A stretch of 53,807 bases of DNA from Bacillota bacterium (lineage in GTDB: Bacteria; Bacillota; Sulfobacillia; JAJZYS01; JAJYTV01). Below are positions 23,957-35,777 of this stretch, one piece after another. The position numbers and the translations under genes are program-made. Numbering within the stretch: position 1 is the first letter of the stretch; the number at the start of each line of letters is the position of its first letter. Below the pieces are notes generated by a model that was not told where the DNA came from, did no database searches, and worked only from the letters and a program-made list of their open reading frames with translations. The stretch covers positions 208,753-262,559 of the forward strand of contig JAJYSJ010000002.1 of the NCBI GenBank assembly GCA_021793645.1. The letters run 5' to 3'.

Positions 23957-24589
23957 CTACTGCCGCGCAAGCAGCATGCCGAGGCTGTCTCCCTTGAGAT
24001 GCTCGCGCTGCAGCAAATCTAGCACTTGGCGCAGCTGCTTGAGCCCTTCCCTGTCGTCGCGCACCGATACGATGTCCCCAGGGTGCAGGCGCGCCGGTAC
24101 CGCATGCAGAGTCTCGTCCTTCGCCCCGACGTTCCAGAGAACGACGCGCAGGCCGGACTCCTTCGCCGCCCGCAGCACAGAATTGTCCACAGCACCGAAG
24201 GGCGGCCGCAGGTAGGGGACCGGCGTCGGGGAGACGCTTGCGATCAGGTCACTCGTGCGGCGCAGATCGTCCTTCACCTCCCCGACTGGCCTGCCTGCCA
24301 GTCGTCGGTGGTAAAAGCCGTGGTTGCCGATCTCACATCCCGCCGCGCGGATCTCGAGCAGCATCTGAGGCTCGTCCTGCAGTGCGTCGCCGTTCACGAA
24401 GAAGGTGGCATGCGCACCGCGCTCCTGCAGCAGGCGGAGGATCATCGGAGTAATGCGTCCGTCGGGACCGTCGTTGACCGTCAGCGCGACCGCAAGCCGG
24501 TGGGTCGGAACGTGCATGAGCGCCGTTGTGGCGCGCCCTAGACCGGCCGGAAGAGCCATCAGAAGCAGTGCAAGCAGTGCAGGAAGCAT
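23957..24589 (-). CDS. Polysaccharide-deacetylase-fold protein, probably catalytically impaired
   Basis: 210 residues from the ATG at 24587-24589 with GGAGGGA upstream. A signal peptide (1-20) precedes a NodB domain: ATFFVNGDAL, EIGNHGFYH (two metal His), LRPPFGAVD. Motif 1 reads TVNDGPD instead of TFDDGP, so the first Asp, the catalytic base in the family, is Asn39; Asp40, the metal ligand, remains. The catalytic His of motif 5 (LLHD) is replaced by Arg in SVRDD. It may bind a glycan without deacetylating it. It is divergent from an L,D-transpeptidase gene. Confidence 0.8.
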   Translation of the reverse strand: MLPALLALLLMALPAGLGRATTALMHVPTHRLAVALTVNDGPDGRITPMILRLLQERGAHATFFVNGDALQDEPQMLLEIRAAGCEIGNHGFYHRRLAGRPVGEVKDDLRRTSDLIASVSPTPVPYLRPPFGAVDNSVLRAAKESGLRVVLWNVGAKDETLHAVPARLHPGDIVSVRDDREGLKQLRQVLDLLQREHLKGDSLGMLLARQ

Positions 24590-24718
24590 CTCGATCCCTC
24601 CCCGGGCGCAAGTGTGCCCCGGGCGAGGGAAGGAACCGAGCCCAGATCTTGCACGTATCGACCCCCGCATGGTGTTCACACGTTAGTTGGGACGGATCCC
24701 ATCGGGAGGTGCCGTGCG

Positions 24719-25513
24719 GTGCTGCCCATTCTCTTCGCGCTTCCCATCGCCACGCCCGCCCCCGCGCCGCCCCCGCGCGAGCCGGTGCGCATCGTCATCG
24801 ATACGGATCGTCGAACGCTGACCGTTTACTCCGGTGCAACACCCTACAAGGTCTTCCCCTGCGCAGTCGGCAAACCATCGACACCGACCCCGCTCGGTGA
24901 GTGGGCGATCCAGGAGAAGGCCAGTTGGGGCGGTGCCTTCGGCACCCGCTGGATGCGCCTGACGATCCCTTACGGCATATACGGCGTCCATGGCACGAGC
25001 AACCCGGGGTCGATCGGGAGCTTCGCATCCCACGGATGCGTGCGCATGTTCAACCGCAACGTCGAACAGCTCTACCGTTGGGTGCAGGTCGGGACGCCAG
25101 TCTCGATCATCGGCACGCCGCCTCGCCGCACCGTCTACGAAGGGGACCGCGGCTCTGAGGTAACGGATGTGCAGATCACGCTGGAGAGCCTGGGCTACTA
25201 CGAGGGGCCGGTTTCGGGCATCTTCACGCCGCAGCTTGCGGAGGCGGTCGCGCTCTTCCAGGCAAAGCACGGCATCCGACCCGACGGCATCATCGGCCGT
25301 TCGACCTACGAGGCGCTCGGGCTCTATCCCCCGCGGCGCACCTCTCCCGCGTGGCTCCCGCGGCCCCAGCCCTCGACGCAGGACGACACGCGGCCAAGCC
25401 TGTCCAAAGCATCCAAGCCCCGCCCGACCCGAGCGCCCAGGAAGGTGGCGCCGCCAGCAGCTCCAGAATCCCGCCCCCTCGCAAATTCAGGACAAGGAGC
25501 CGCCCGCCGCTAG
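24719..25513 (+). CDS. L,D-transpeptidase (YkuD) with peptidoglycan-binding domain
   Basis: 264 residues from the GTG at 24719-24721, chosen for GGGAGGTG 7 bases upstream; the frame is open from 24614. A short signal peptide precedes a YkuD domain (about 22-135) with His91, SHGCVRM carrying catalytic Cys107 and His105. A PG_binding_1 domain follows (about 140-202: GDRGSEVTDVQ, GIFTPQLAEAVALFQ) and then a basic Pro-rich tail. It would form or modify 3-3 crosslinks in the wall or attach to peptidoglycan. A perfect bidirectional terminator follows. Confidence 0.9.
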   Translation: MLPILFALPIATPAPAPPPREPVRIVIDTDRRTLTVYSGATPYKVFPCAVGKPSTPTPLGEWAIQEKASWGGAFGTRWMRLTIPYGIYGVHGTSNPGSIGSFASHGCVRMFNRNVEQLYRWVQVGTPVSIIGTPPRRTVYEGDRGSEVTDVQITLESLGYYEGPVSGIFTPQLAEAVALFQAKHGIRPDGIIGRSTYEALGLYPPRRTSPAWLPRPQPSTQDDTRPSLSKASKPRPTRAPRKVAPPAAPESRPLANSGQGAARR

Positions 25514-25530
25514 CCGGCGCCAAACCCATA

Positions 25531-25566
25531 CGCAAGGGGCCGCGAGAACTCTCGCGGCCCCTTGCG
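25531..25566. terminator. Bidirectional terminator, perfect 16-bp stem
   Basis: CGCAAGGGGCCGCGAG at 25531-25546 pairs perfectly with 25551-25566 around AACT. It sits between the convergent L,D-transpeptidase (plus) and VOC (minus) genes. U-tracts are short on both sides, but stem length and position support terminator function. Confidence 0.8.
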
Positions 25567-25578
25567 TAGCGGCCCGTC

Positions 25579-25950
25579 CTAGCCTGCGCTGCCGTCCTTG
25601 CGCTGGTGCAGCATGATCGAATTGCCGAAAGGATCCGTCACGGTAGCCATGAAGCACGGGGGATATTCCTCCGTCTCCTGCAGCACCTTGGATCCCTTCG
25701 CCCGCAGCTCCTGGAGCGCCGCCGGCACGTCCTCAACCGCCAGCGCCAGGACGGCATTGCGCATCGACGGTTCGCTTGCGGCCGCTTGGGCCATCAGATA
25801 GAGCGACACGGTGACGTTTCCCGCCTCGTACTCCGACCAGTGCTCACCTTCGCTCAGCGGCTGAAGCCCGAGCGCATCCCGGTAGAACGCTTGGGCTATC
25901 GCCATATCCGGCACCGCGATGCCGACAAAGTCCACCCCGCGAACCCGCAT
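25579..25950 (-). CDS. VOC-family (glyoxalase/bleomycin-resistance fold) protein
   Basis: 123 residues from the ATG at 25948-25950 with GGAGGG 7 bases upstream; the frame stays open to 26313 but that part lies in the gltB leader and is not coding. VDFVGIAVPDMAIAQAFYRDALGL opens the first beta-alpha-beta-beta-beta unit, and FMATVTDPFGNSIMLHQ closes the second. VOC proteins of this length are lyases, dioxygenases or binding proteins; only some metal ligands are recognisable, so no reaction is assigned. It is divergent from gltB. Confidence 0.82.
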   Translation of the reverse strand: MRVRGVDFVGIAVPDMAIAQAFYRDALGLQPLSEGEHWSEYEAGNVTVSLYLMAQAAASEPSMRNAVLALAVEDVPAALQELRAKGSKVLQETEEYPPCFMATVTDPFGNSIMLHQRKDGSAG

Positions 25951-26103
25951 TCGCCATCCCTCCATCGCCAGTCGCAAGCTCTGGACCACAGGATAACGGA
26001 ACAGGCGTTCTATGACAAGGGGTGGATGCTGCCGCTTTTCGCCCAATCGGTTCCATCGTCCGCCCGCTCTAGCGCACGGAAAGTACCACGCCTGCATTCG
26101 CCA

Positions 26104-26132
26104 TTGACGCGAGGCGTTGCAGGCCTTAGATT
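26104..26132 (+). promoter_or_regulatory. Promoter of the riboswitch-gltB transcript
   Basis: TTGACG (26104-26109) and TAGATT (26127-26132) are 17 bases apart. Transcription would begin near 26139, about 30 bases before the lysine riboswitch, giving a gltB leader of about 340 bases. Confidence 0.6.
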
Positions 26133-26170
26133 TCTTGTTTAAAACCCGCTGGCCGAATCGCTCGGCCCGC

Positions 26171-26365
26171 GGGGAGATAGAGGAGCGAACGCCAACAGTA
26201 GCGGCTCGGAGGATGGCACCGAGGAGGAGCCGCGAAAGGGGCACTCGCCGAAACGCAGGAGATGCCGGATCTCCACGCGTTGGGCTTGCGTCGAACAGGC
26301 GCCGGTCTGTCACTGGATCCTCTCGCCCGGAAGAGAGCGAGGGTACGGTGGAGCGCTATCTCGCG
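26171..26365 (+). promoter_or_regulatory. Lysine riboswitch (L box) upstream of gltB
   Basis: All conserved L-box blocks are present in order. P1 is GAGATAG (26174-26180) pairing with CTATCTC (26356-26362). The core AGGAGCGAAC...CAACAGTA lies at 26181-26200. P2 is CGGCTC/GAGCCG (26202-26207/26227-26232). GAAAGGGG...TCGCCGAA is at 26234-26252. A hairpin GGAGAT/ATCTCC lies at 26258-26274, CTGTCA at 26307-26312 and GGTGGAGCGCTATC at 26348-26361. Block order and spacing closely match the B. subtilis lysC leader as I know it. Known L boxes control lysine synthesis or uptake genes; the only gene downstream here is gltB. Confidence 0.9.
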
Positions 26366-26432
26366 TTGGGTTTGGTTGTGCGGGAAGACGGCCCGGCCGC
26401 CTCCCGCGAGGGTGCGACTAGAAGAAGCGCTC

Positions 26433-26479
26433 GCCACTCCTCCGAGATGCCTCCGTCGACCCGACGAAGGAGGGGTGGC
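26433..26479 (+). promoter_or_regulatory. Hairpin sequestering the gltB Shine-Dalgarno sequence
   Basis: GCCACTCCTCC (26433-26443) pairs with GGAGGGGTGGC (26469-26479) in 11 base pairs with one G-U. An inner CGTCG/CGACG stem (26454-26458/26462-26466) closes the loop. The 3' arm is the gltB SD, and the TTG start follows at 26482. GAGCGCT at the 3' edge of the riboswitch (26351-26357) can also pair with AGCGCTC (26426-26432) next to this hairpin, a possible switching contact. Another hairpin, GCGGGA/TCCCGC (26380-26407), lies between, without a U-tract. Translational control is therefore more likely than termination. Confidence 0.65.
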
Positions 26480-26481
26480 TA

Positions 26482-30969
<4,488 letters not shown>

Positions 30970-30986
30970 TCGGCCCAACATGGAAG

Positions 30987-31022
30987 GCGCCTCCCGGCAC
31001 ACACGGGGCGGGAGGCGTCCTT
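30987..31022 (+). terminator. Probable gltB terminator
   Basis: A 10-bp stem (30987-30996 with 31009-31018, one G-U, 12-base loop) begins 18 bases after the gltB stop and is followed by CCTTCG, a poor U-tract. It separates gltB from the amt leader. Confidence 0.55.
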
Positions 31023-31047
31023 CGCCATATCTCCACGCCACCGAATT

Positions 31048-31074
31048 TGTGAGATCCTGAATCAATATCTGACA
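31048..31074 (+). promoter_or_regulatory. Inverted repeat upstream of the amt promoter (candidate operator)
   Basis: TGTGAGAT (31048-31055) and ATCTGACA (31067-31074) form an inverted repeat with 7 of 8 bases matching and an 11-base AT-rich spacer. It lies just upstream of the likely amt -35 region, where an activator or repressor could act. It resembles half sites of the GlnR/TnrA box (TGTNA...TNACA), but the spacing is too long for that box. Confidence 0.45.
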
Positions 31075-31102
31075 AAAGGATACGGATCTCCAGCGCGCTT
31101 GC

Positions 31103-31108
31103 TAGAAT
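31103..31108 (+). promoter_or_regulatory. Extended -10 element of a likely amt promoter
   Basis: TAGAAT preceded by TGC forms an extended -10 (TGnTAGAAT). No good -35 is present at 16-18 bases, which suits an activator-dependent promoter. The start would be near 31115, giving a leader of about 135 bases before the amt ATG at 31250. Confidence 0.45.
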
Positions 31109-31132
31109 CCCCTGCAAAAGGAGGGGCGCTCG

Positions 31133-31156
31133 ATGTCAGGTTTGATGGCCAGATAG
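31133..31156 (+). CDS. Possible 7-codon leader ORF in the amt leader
   Basis: ATG at 31133 opens MSGLMAR followed by TAG. It has AAAAGGAGGGG about 7 bases upstream, one of the strongest ribosome-binding sequences in the window. The ORF ends 93 bases before the amt start. It may be a translated leader peptide that influences amt, or only a chance ORF behind a purine-rich stretch. Confidence 0.35.
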   Translation: MSGLMAR

Positions 31157-31249
31157 GCGCTGATCCGTTCCCGTAGGAATGCGCAACGCACACACCCCCC
31201 CACGCAGCTCTGCACCCGTGCACCGCGAACCGAGAGGAGGCGGCTATCG

Positions 31250-32644
31250 ATGTTGATCCCGAGCGCAAGTTATCTCAACCCCGGGGATGTCTCCTGGCAG
31301 TTGATCGCCGCCACCCTGGTGGGGCTGATGTCCGTACCCGGCCTCGCAGTCCTGTACGGCGGCCTCGTCAAGCGTCGGTTTGCGGTCAACTCGGCGATGA
31401 TGGTGCTCTACGCGTTCGCCGTCGTCCTGATCGTCTGGGTGCTTTGGGGCTACAACATGAGCTTCGGCGTCCCGTGGAAGCTCGGTCCGGGCATGCTTTC
31501 CGCGATCGTTGGCGTTCCGGGGACGGTTCTGGGCGCGGCGTCTGAGCAGGCCCGCGCGGTTGTGCCGCTCCTCGCCTCCGCCATGCCGGGCCTGCACTTC
31601 CCCGCGTCCGCCATGATCTACTTCCAGTTTGCCTTCGCCGCCATCACGCCAGGGCTTCTGGCCGGTGCTGCACTCGGGCGGATGAACTTCAAGGCCTGGA
31701 TGATCTTCGTACCGCTCTGGACGACGCTCGTCTACTCCGTCGTGGCCTTCTCGATGTGGGGCGGCGGGTGGCTGGCGCAGCTGGGAGCGGTCGACTACAG
31801 CGGCGGCTACGTCATCCACCTCGCTGCCGGCGTCTCCGGCTTCGTGCTCGCGGCCATGCTCGGACCGCGGCTTGCCAAGGACCGTGCAGACTTTAGGCCA
31901 AACAACCTGATGTTCACGCTGGTCGGCGCGGGCATCCTGTGGCTCGGCTGGAACGGTTTCAACGGCGGCGACCCCTACTTCGCGAACGGCGACGCCGCAC
32001 TCGCCGTCCTGAACACGAACATCGCTGCCGCGATGGCGCTCCTCGCTTGGCTCGGCCTGGACGTCTGGGTGCGCGGGCGAGCTACCCTGACGGGTGCGAT
32101 CAACGGCATGATCGCAGGGCTCGTGGCGATCACGCCGGCGGCCGGCTACGTCAACGGCACAGGTGCGCTCCTGATCGGCCTCTGCGCAGGGGTCATCCCC
32201 TGGCTGACGATGAACCTCCTGGGCCAGCGCGGCGTGTTCCGCAAGGTCGACGACACGCTTGGGGTCATCCACACGCATGGCATCGCAGGTGCCATCGGCG
32301 GCCTCATGGCAGGCCTCCTCGCGGACCCGCACGTGCTCGTCTACCTGGGCGTGCACCACGCGGCGCCAGCTGCGGTGACAGGGCTCTTCTACGGCAACCC
32401 GCACCAGTTTCTCGTCCAGCTCGAAGCCCTCGTGGCGATCGTCATCTACGACGCCGCGATGACCTTCCTCGTGCTGAAGCTGGTCGGCCGGCTCGTCCCG
32501 CTGCGTGCTGCCGACCCCGTGATCGAAGGCGGTGACCGCGCGATGCACGGCGAGGAGGCGTACGACTACTCAGATGTGCCGCATGTGCCCCACCGGCCCC
32601 CTGCGGCCGTCCCCTCGTTCAGTGCGGAGGCCAGCGACGCGTAA
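31250..32644 (+). CDS. amt: Ammonium transporter (Amt family)
   Basis: 464 residues with eleven hydrophobic helices. The twin pore histidines are visible as His190 in GGYVIHLAAG and His343 in HTHGIAG. WGYNMSFG and NSAMMVLYAFA are family hallmarks. The cytoplasmic tail from about 425 is His/Pro/Asp-rich and could contact a PII protein, but no glnK lies next to it. ATG 31250 has GAGGAGGCGG upstream. It brings ammonium across the membrane, feeding glutamine synthetase and the upstream-encoded glutamate synthase. Confidence 0.94.
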   Translation: MLIPSASYLNPGDVSWQLIAATLVGLMSVPGLAVLYGGLVKRRFAVNSAMMVLYAFAVVLIVWVLWGYNMSFGVPWKLGPGMLSAIVGVPGTVLGAASEQARAVVPLLASAMPGLHFPASAMIYFQFAFAAITPGLLAGAALGRMNFKAWMIFVPLWTTLVYSVVAFSMWGGGWLAQLGAVDYSGGYVIHLAAGVSGFVLAAMLGPRLAKDRADFRPNNLMFTLVGAGILWLGWNGFNGGDPYFANGDAALAVLNTNIAAAMALLAWLGLDVWVRGRATLTGAINGMIAGLVAITPAAGYVNGTGALLIGLCAGVIPWLTMNLLGQRGVFRKVDDTLGVIHTHGIAGAIGGLMAGLLADPHVLVYLGVHHAAPAAVTGLFYGNPHQFLVQLEALVAIVIYDAAMTFLVLKLVGRLVPLRAADPVIEGGDRAMHGEEAYDYSDVPHVPHRPPAAVPSFSAEASDA

Positions 32645-32793
32645 GCCAGACCAAAGACGCCGCGCACAGGACATCGTGATGCGGCGCAGCGGACGTGCGG
32701 CCTTTTTGGCGCACCCAGGTCCCCCACCTCCCAGCTGCGGCGGAGTCGGCGTTCGGCACGGTCGGCGCGCCGCCCGCATAGAAGGCCCCTTTG

Positions 32794-32829
32794 GCGGCGG
32801 CGTGCGCAGGCACAGCCGCCGCTCCTTTG
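32794..32829 (+). terminator. Probable amt terminator
   Basis: GCGGCGGC (32794-32801) pairs with GCCGCCGC (32815-32822) around a 13-base loop and is followed by TCCTTTGTG. The 207 bases between amt and cca hold no gene and several other GC-rich hairpins, so the exact termination point is uncertain. Confidence 0.5.
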
Positions 32830-32851
32830 TGCGCGGGCACTTCCATCGGCT

Positions 32852-33979
32852 TCAGATCAGGCTGCGAGGGTCCTTCCAGGCCTTTTCGAGCTCCTGCCGC
32901 TCTAGGCGCCCGATCTCCCTTTCCTCCGCCCCGTACACCCGAGCCAGCGCGAGGCCCCTTAGCGGAAGACGCGTACGGTCGATGATCCCCTCGCGCCCAT
33001 AGAGCCGCGCCAGCGCCTGAAGACGCTGGTCACCCCCAGCCTGTACGAGCAGTAGGGCTGCGTCCGCGCCGCTCTCGGCAAGCGCTGCCCGCCAGCGGGC
33101 GCGCTCAGGCGTCGCGCGTACCGCCCGGCGCAGCAAAAGCGCCTTCGCCAGCCGCCGCCGCGCCGCATGCGGCCACGCGAAGCGCTGGGCTGCCGTGAGC
33201 ACCGTTTCCGGCGGTGCGGGCCCCGTCCAGGCGAGCAGCCGCACCAGCGTGCCGTCGGCAGGGTGCGTCGGGTGCAGCCAAGGCGCCACCGCGCCGAGCA
33301 CCCCGTCACGCTGCGCCTGTCGCAGCGCCTTCAGGGCCATCGGACTTGAAATCAGGCGCCAGATCTCATCTCCAAGGCGCTCCGGTGCCACTTCGTGGAG
33401 TTCTCTCGCGGTGCACCGGGCTGCGGCGCGCAATGCAGTTGAGAGGCGAAACTCGAGCTGCGCCGAGAGCCGGTACGCGCGCAGCACGCGCAGGAGGTCC
33501 TCACGCAGTCGCTCCTCCGGATCTCCGACGGCCGCAAGTCGGCGGCGCATGAGATCCTTGCGTCCGCCGTGGGGATCAATGATGCGCCCATCGCGCCGCA
33601 TGGCGATCGCGTTCACGGTGAAGTCGCGCCGCGAAAGGTCGTGCTGCAGACTCGCACCAAACTGCACGGCGTCGGGGCGGCGGCGATCCCGGTAGCCGGT
33701 CTCCTCCCGCAGCGACACCACTTCCAGCGGCATTCCCGGACCTCTCAGGCTGCCGAAGCGGCCGCCAGGTCCCTCAGACCATCCGAGCAGCTGCTGCGCC
33801 TCCTGGGGAGCGAGAGACGTCGCCAGGTCGTAGTCGCGCGGCGCGCGGCCCATCAGGATGTCGCGCAGCGCGCCACCCACAAGGTACGTCTCGCCTTGCG
33901 ACTGCAGGTTGTCCCACACTGCAAGTACGTAGGGGGGCAACGCCGCAAGGCGGGCTGCACGAGTCAGCTGCGCAGCCAC
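32852..33979 (-). CDS. cca: CCA tRNA nucleotidyltransferase / poly(A) polymerase family
   Basis: 375 residues. The class II nucleotidyltransferase head has YLVGGALRDILMGRAPRDYDLAT, with the two metal Asp in DYD, then RRDFTVNAIAM and DPHGGRKDL, and the ATP/CTP-selecting RLREDLLRVLRAYRLSAQL region. The C-terminal half is helical. It adds or repairs the 3' CCA end of tRNAs; whether it adds CCA alone or only part cannot be seen. GTG 33977-33979 has GGGAG upstream, and the gene overlaps the HAD gene by 16 bases, so translation is coupled. Confidence 0.9.
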   Translation of the reverse strand: MAAQLTRAARLAALPPYVLAVWDNLQSQGETYLVGGALRDILMGRAPRDYDLATSLAPQEAQQLLGWSEGPGGRFGSLRGPGMPLEVVSLREETGYRDRRRPDAVQFGASLQHDLSRRDFTVNAIAMRRDGRIIDPHGGRKDLMRRRLAAVGDPEERLREDLLRVLRAYRLSAQLEFRLSTALRAAARCTARELHEVAPERLGDEIWRLISSPMALKALRQAQRDGVLGAVAPWLHPTHPADGTLVRLLAWTGPAPPETVLTAAQRFAWPHAARRRLAKALLLRRAVRATPERARWRAALAESGADAALLLVQAGGDQRLQALARLYGREGIIDRTRLPLRGLALARVYGAEEREIGRLERQELEKAWKDPRSLI

Positions 33980-34806
33980 TGAAGGAGCTCCCGCGTCGTC
34001 GGGGCGATGACCTCCGCGCCGAGCGCGCGGAAGACCTGCTCGGCCTGCGCACCGAGGGCTCCGCCCTCGATTCCGCAGAAGCGGTAGTCGCGGCCCGGGT
34101 CGATCTCCTGTGCATGCAGGGCGGTCTTCAAGTCGTCCACGTTGTCTCCCACCATCAGGACGCTGTTTGCACCCGCCGCGTGCGCGAGGTACACGAGCCC
34201 GGCACCGTCGGGCTTGCGATACGGGCCGTCGCAGGTCACCCGGAAATTGTCCGGGAAGTGCACGGAGAAGCCGAAGCGGTCCAGTGCGGCTGACAGCTCA
34301 CCCATCGTTCGTCCCGTGTAGATCGCCTTGGGTATCGGGAGCAGTAGGAGCTGCGCCGCCTCCACCAGTGCGTGTTCCAACTGCCAGACGCCCTCCTGGG
34401 GCGTCGGCAGCCCAGGCCGAAGGCCGAACATCTCCTCCGTCCGCGCGGTCCCCGCATAGATCTCGCTCGCTATCTGCTCGATCTCCGCGAGCGGGGGATC
34501 CGCCTGCACGAAGGGCAGCCCTGCAAGCCCCCCCAGCCCCCCGCCCTTTGACGCGGCTCCCGCAGCGACGACGCGAAGGTCCCGGCGCCCCTGGCGCTGC
34601 GCCCACACGACCGCCGCGGCAGTGTCCCAGTCGGAGTTGAAGCCGCCTGCCGCCTTGAGCGCCGCAATCTCGTCGGGCGTCACCCAGCCGCCCTCCCTGG
34701 GACCCAGGCAATGCTCTGCCGTGCGTGCGATGGCCGCTGGGTAGGACGAAGCGACGTCGACTAGCACGCCGTCGACGTCAAACACGATCAACTCGATTTC
34801 CGCCAT
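33964..34806 (-). CDS. HAD-superfamily hydrolase
   Basis: 280 residues. Motif I FDVDGVLVD near residues 8-16 has the nucleophile Asp and the +2 Asp; YTGRTMGEL is motif II; KPDGAGL carries the motif III Lys; and MVGDNVDD gives the motif IV aspartates. The region between motifs I and II is long (about 150 residues), implying a large helical cap that decides the substrate. The layout recalls HAD hydrolases sometimes labelled phosphatase or phosphoglycolate/histidinol phosphatase-like; no substrate is assigned. It is followed by overlapping cca. Confidence 0.85.
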   Translation of the reverse strand: MAEIELIVFDVDGVLVDVASSYPAAIARTAEHCLGPREGGWVTPDEIAALKAAGGFNSDWDTAAAVVWAQRQGRRDLRVVAAGAASKGGGLGGLAGLPFVQADPPLAEIEQIASEIYAGTARTEEMFGLRPGLPTPQEGVWQLEHALVEAAQLLLLPIPKAIYTGRTMGELSAALDRFGFSVHFPDNFRVTCDGPYRKPDGAGLVYLAHAAGANSVLMVGDNVDDLKTALHAQEIDPGRDYRFCGIEGGALGAQAEQVFRALGAEVIAPTTRELLQWLRS

Positions 34807-34825
34807 GGGCCTGGCCCCCCCAAGA

Positions 34826-34856
34826 AAGAAGCGAGGCCCCGCCGAAGCGGGGCCTC
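34826..34856 (-). terminator. Terminator of the ribosomal protein operon after rpsI
   Basis: GAGGCCCCGC (34833-34842) pairs perfectly with 34847-34856 around the stable UUCG loop of the minus-strand transcript and is followed by GCTTCTTTCTT. It starts 5 bases after the rpsI stop. Confidence 0.88.
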
Positions 34857-34860
34857 TGCA

Positions 34861-35250
34861 CTAGCGCTTCGAGAACTGCGGGCGCTTGCGCGCTGCCTTG
34901 AGGCCGTACTTCTTGCGTTCCTTCATGCGCGGGTCGCGCGTCAAAAAGCCCAGCCGCTTCAACGGGATGCGGTACTCCGGATCAATCGTCAGCAGGGCCC
35001 GTGCGATGCCATGCCTCACGGCACCGGCCTGTCCGGAGACGCCGCCGCCCTCGACGCGGCAGACCACGTCGTACTGGCCCTCGGCACCGACGGTGCGAAG
35101 CGGTGACATGACGAGCGTCTGCAGGGTGCTGATCGGGAAGTAGTCCTCCATGGGGCGGCCGTTCACGACGACGCGGCCTTCGCCTGCGACGAGGCGGACG
35201 CGCGCGGTCGCATTCTTGCGCCGACCGGTTCCGTACATCTGTACCGCCAT
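34861..35250 (-). CDS. rpsI: 30S ribosomal protein S9
   Basis: 129 residues. [15 protein letters not shown] at the start and the basic tail ending RKRPQFSKR, which reaches the P-site tRNA, are characteristic. ATG 35248-35250 overlaps the rplM stop by one base (TGATG), so the rplM-rpsI pair is coupled as in most bacteria. It is the last gene of the ribosomal cluster, directly before a terminator. Confidence 0.97.
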   Translation of the reverse strand: MAVQMYGTGRRKNATARVRLVAGEGRVVVNGRPMEDYFPISTLQTLVMSPLRTVGAEGQYDVVCRVEGGGVSGQAGAVRHGIARALLTIDPEYRIPLKRLGFLTRDPRMKERKKYGLKAARKRPQFSKR

Positions 35251-35696
35251 CAGCTGATCTTGCCTCCCAGCCTGAGTTCCTGCGGCTGCTGCGCCGCGTG
35301 CGGGTGCCGCGGACCCGCGTAGACCTTCAGCTTGCGGAACAGCTGGCGGCCTAAGCGGTTCTTCGGCAGCATTCCCCGGATTGCGGTCTCGATGACCCGC
35401 TCCGGGTGCTTCTCCTGCATCTGGCGCAGACTGGTCTCACGCAGCCCGCCCGGGTATCCGGAGTGGTGGTAGTACTTCTTGTCCTCGAGCTTGTTGCCGG
35501 TCACGCGCACCTTGTCGGCGTTGACGACGATCACGTAGTCGCCGTTGTCGATGCTGGGCGTGTAGGTCGGCAGGTGCTTTCCGCGCAATACGTGCGCTAC
35601 CTCGGCCGCGAGACGGCCGAGCACCATACCTTCGGCATCAACGATGTGCCAGCGCGGAACAACATCTTCGCGCCTCGTCATGATCGTATGCTGCAA
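35250..35696 (-). CDS. rplM: 50S ribosomal protein L13
   Basis: 148 residues from a TTG at 35694-35696, with GGGGAGG about 9 bases upstream; this gives [22 protein letters not shown], aligned with the usual L13 N-terminus. An ATG at 35679-35681 would be 5 codons shorter and has no [22 protein letters not shown] and [13 protein letters not shown] are typical. It has its own promoter and a leader hairpin upstream, consistent with separate control of rplM-rpsI. Confidence 0.95.
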   Translation of the reverse strand: MQHTIMTRREDVVPRWHIVDAEGMVLGRLAAEVAHVLRGKHLPTYTPSIDNGDYVIVVNADKVRVTGNKLEDKKYYHHSGYPGGLRETSLRQMQEKHPERVIETAIRGMLPKNRLGRQLFRKLKVYAGPRHPHAAQQPQELRLGGKIS

Positions 35697-35720
35697 TGCG
35701 GGCAATCCTCCCCGAAACGT

Positions 35721-35737
35721 GCCATCGACACGATGGC
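35721..35737 (-). promoter_or_regulatory. Leader hairpin of rplM-rpsI (candidate L13 autoregulatory leader)
   Basis: GCCATCG and CGATGGC form a perfect 7-bp stem with a 3-base loop. It lies at the very start of the predicted rplM transcript and about 15 bases before the rplM SD. Bacillota often carry an L13-binding leader in this position; whether this short hairpin matches that family needs a covariance search. Confidence 0.5.
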
Positions 35738-35747
35738 GCATAATGTG

Positions 35748-35777
35748 ATGTTAGTCATGGAACCTGCCTGCTGTCAA
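35748..35777 (-). promoter_or_regulatory. Promoter of rplM-rpsI inside the 3' end of truA
   Basis: On the minus strand a perfect TTGACA (35772-35777) and TAACAT (35748-35753) are 18 bases apart. The -35 and spacer lie in the last codons of truA. The start would be near 35741, about 45 bases before the rplM start. Confidence 0.75.

Noticed and set aside
26337-26365. A T-box-like GGGTACGGTGGAGCG sequence upstream of gltB
   Set aside because: It does not match the T-box core, and the GGTGGAGCGCTATC part is the 3' end of the lysine riboswitch.
31048-31074. A GlnR/TnrA box upstream of amt
   Set aside because: The half sites resemble TGTNA and TNACA, but the whole repeat is 27 bases instead of the 17 bases of the known box, so only an unspecified operator is claimed.
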